DNA of 64,000 nucleotides, from assembly GCA_964401835.1 (NCBI GenBank), contig CAYNZP010000012.1:1-64000 (forward strand), given 5' to 3'. Position numbers and translations under genes: made by a program. The notes beneath the pieces were generated by a model, which made no database searches, had not been told where the DNA came from, and saw only the letters and a program-made list of their open reading frames with translations. Below, piece by piece: positions 63,729 to 64,000 of the stretch (the first letter of the stretch is position 1; every line of letters begins with the position of its first letter). The DNA comes from CAYNZP01 sp964401835 (GTDB lineage: Bacteria > Planctomycetota > Phycisphaerae > SM23-33).

Positions 63729-63842
63729 ATGAAGACCTTAGCAAACGCCGGAAAAATTCACGAGCTGAAACCGGCAACGTCAGCCGTTCACCATAGGTTT
63801 AATTGCAGACAGGCAGTTCCGCAAAGGGGAGACAATAAATGA
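63729..63842 (+). CDS. Possible short upstream frame coupled to the edge gene
   Basis: ATG 63729 begins a 37-codon frame whose TGA (63840..63842) overlaps the ATG of the next gene (ATGA). The ribosome-site spacing is poor (AGGAG is 12 bases away). It may be a leader frame or chance; the region also forms two hairpins. Confidence 0.3.
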   Translation: MKTLANAGKIHELKPATSAVHHRFNCRQAVPQRGDNK

Positions 63843-64000
63843 AGAAAATCCTTCTGGTCATATGCGTTATTATCGCTTTAGGGCTTATTGGTCTGAAGCT
63901 GCGGTCAAATCACAACAGCCCACCAAGAATTTTAGCCAGGGCAAATGCAGCACTCGAATCGGGGCAATTCTCTCGGGCGATTAAATTAAGCGACGAATAT
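63839..64000 (+). CDS. N-terminus of an exported protein, 3' end beyond the window
   Basis: ATG 63839 has AAGGGGAG about eight bases upstream. The first 54 codons give a lysine start, one hydrophobic segment (about 4-20: ILLVICVIIALGLIGLK), then R-I-L-A-R-A-N-A-A-L-E-S-G-Q-F-S-R-A-I-K-L-S-D-E-Y. That pattern (A-x-x-A-L-x-x-G-x-F-x-x-A) resembles a first tetratricopeptide repeat. It is probably a membrane-anchored TPR protein, but too little is present for a firm call. Confidence 0.6.
   Translation, partial: MKKILLVICVIIALGLIGLKLRSNHNSPPRILARANAALESGQFSRAIKLSDEY

Overview
The window looks like chromosomal DNA from an anaerobic bacterium, most plausibly a Planctomycetota member of the Phycisphaerae type. 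This is inferred from the mixture of genes and not from a marker: there is no rRNA in the window. Pointers are moderate G+C by eye, two sigma-70 family factors in 22 kb (one with a long divergent N-terminus), a divergent FtsQ behind murC-murB-ddl, a 638-residue six-repeat ribosomal protein S1, and anaerobic C1 genes: a cysteine-type NAD-linked formate dehydrogenase with HydB/HydC-like subunits, fdhD and formyl-tetrahydrofolate ligase.

Layout. 1-5.8 kb: a PIG-L/LmbE deacetylase running off the left edge, an AraC-type regulator, and a deoR-rhaB-PHP operon for rhamnulose use, bounded on the right by a decayed copy of a piece of the deacetylase gene and a tRNA-Gly. 5.9-11 kb: a sugar-1-kinase plus nucleotidyltransferase pair, a B12-domain protein lacking the axial histidine, and a response-regulator pair ending in a diguanylate cyclase. 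11-16 kb: ispF, cysS, a methyltransferase and ruvC-ruvA-ruvB on the plus strand. 16-18 kb: two methyltransferases preceded by a promoter, a short leader frame and mutually exclusive antiterminator and terminator stems. 18-23 kb: the cell-wall operon murC-murB-ddl-ftsQ. 23-28 kb: accessory genes, including a subtilase-like protein flanked by short direct repeats and a perfectly phased 10-bp array. 28-35 kb: an ArsS-like radical SAM enzyme and gltB-gltD. 35-43 kb: a cold-shock protein with a long leader, housekeeping genes (apt, sigma factor, rpsA) and a very hairpin-rich region upstream of rpsA. 43-52 kb: a rhodanese lipoprotein, fhs, and the formate dehydrogenase operon with fdhD divergent from it. 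52-60 kb: an exopolysaccharide or glycolipid cluster (FAD oxidoreductase, beta-propeller glycosidase-like protein, GT39, GT4, flippase-like membrane protein, GT2). 60-64 kb: a PAS protein, a second sigma factor, a lone CBM48 domain, a LuxR-type regulator and a truncated exported protein.

How the genes fit together. The formate dehydrogenase operon and fhs would interconvert CO2 or formate with NAD(P)H (possibly ferredoxin) and feed formyl-THF. GltBD assimilates ammonia. The ruv genes resolve recombination junctions. The sugar kinase/nucleotidyltransferase pair and the 53-60 kb cluster point to a glycan-centred life style. The signalling proteins with GGDEF and HD-GYP domains imply cyclic-di-GMP control. 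The most unusual element is the candidate attenuator at 17.73-17.89 kb; next are the hairpin-rich block at 42.6-42.84 kb, the 10-bp array at 25.86-25.97 kb and the displaced deacetylase fragment beside tRNA-Gly.
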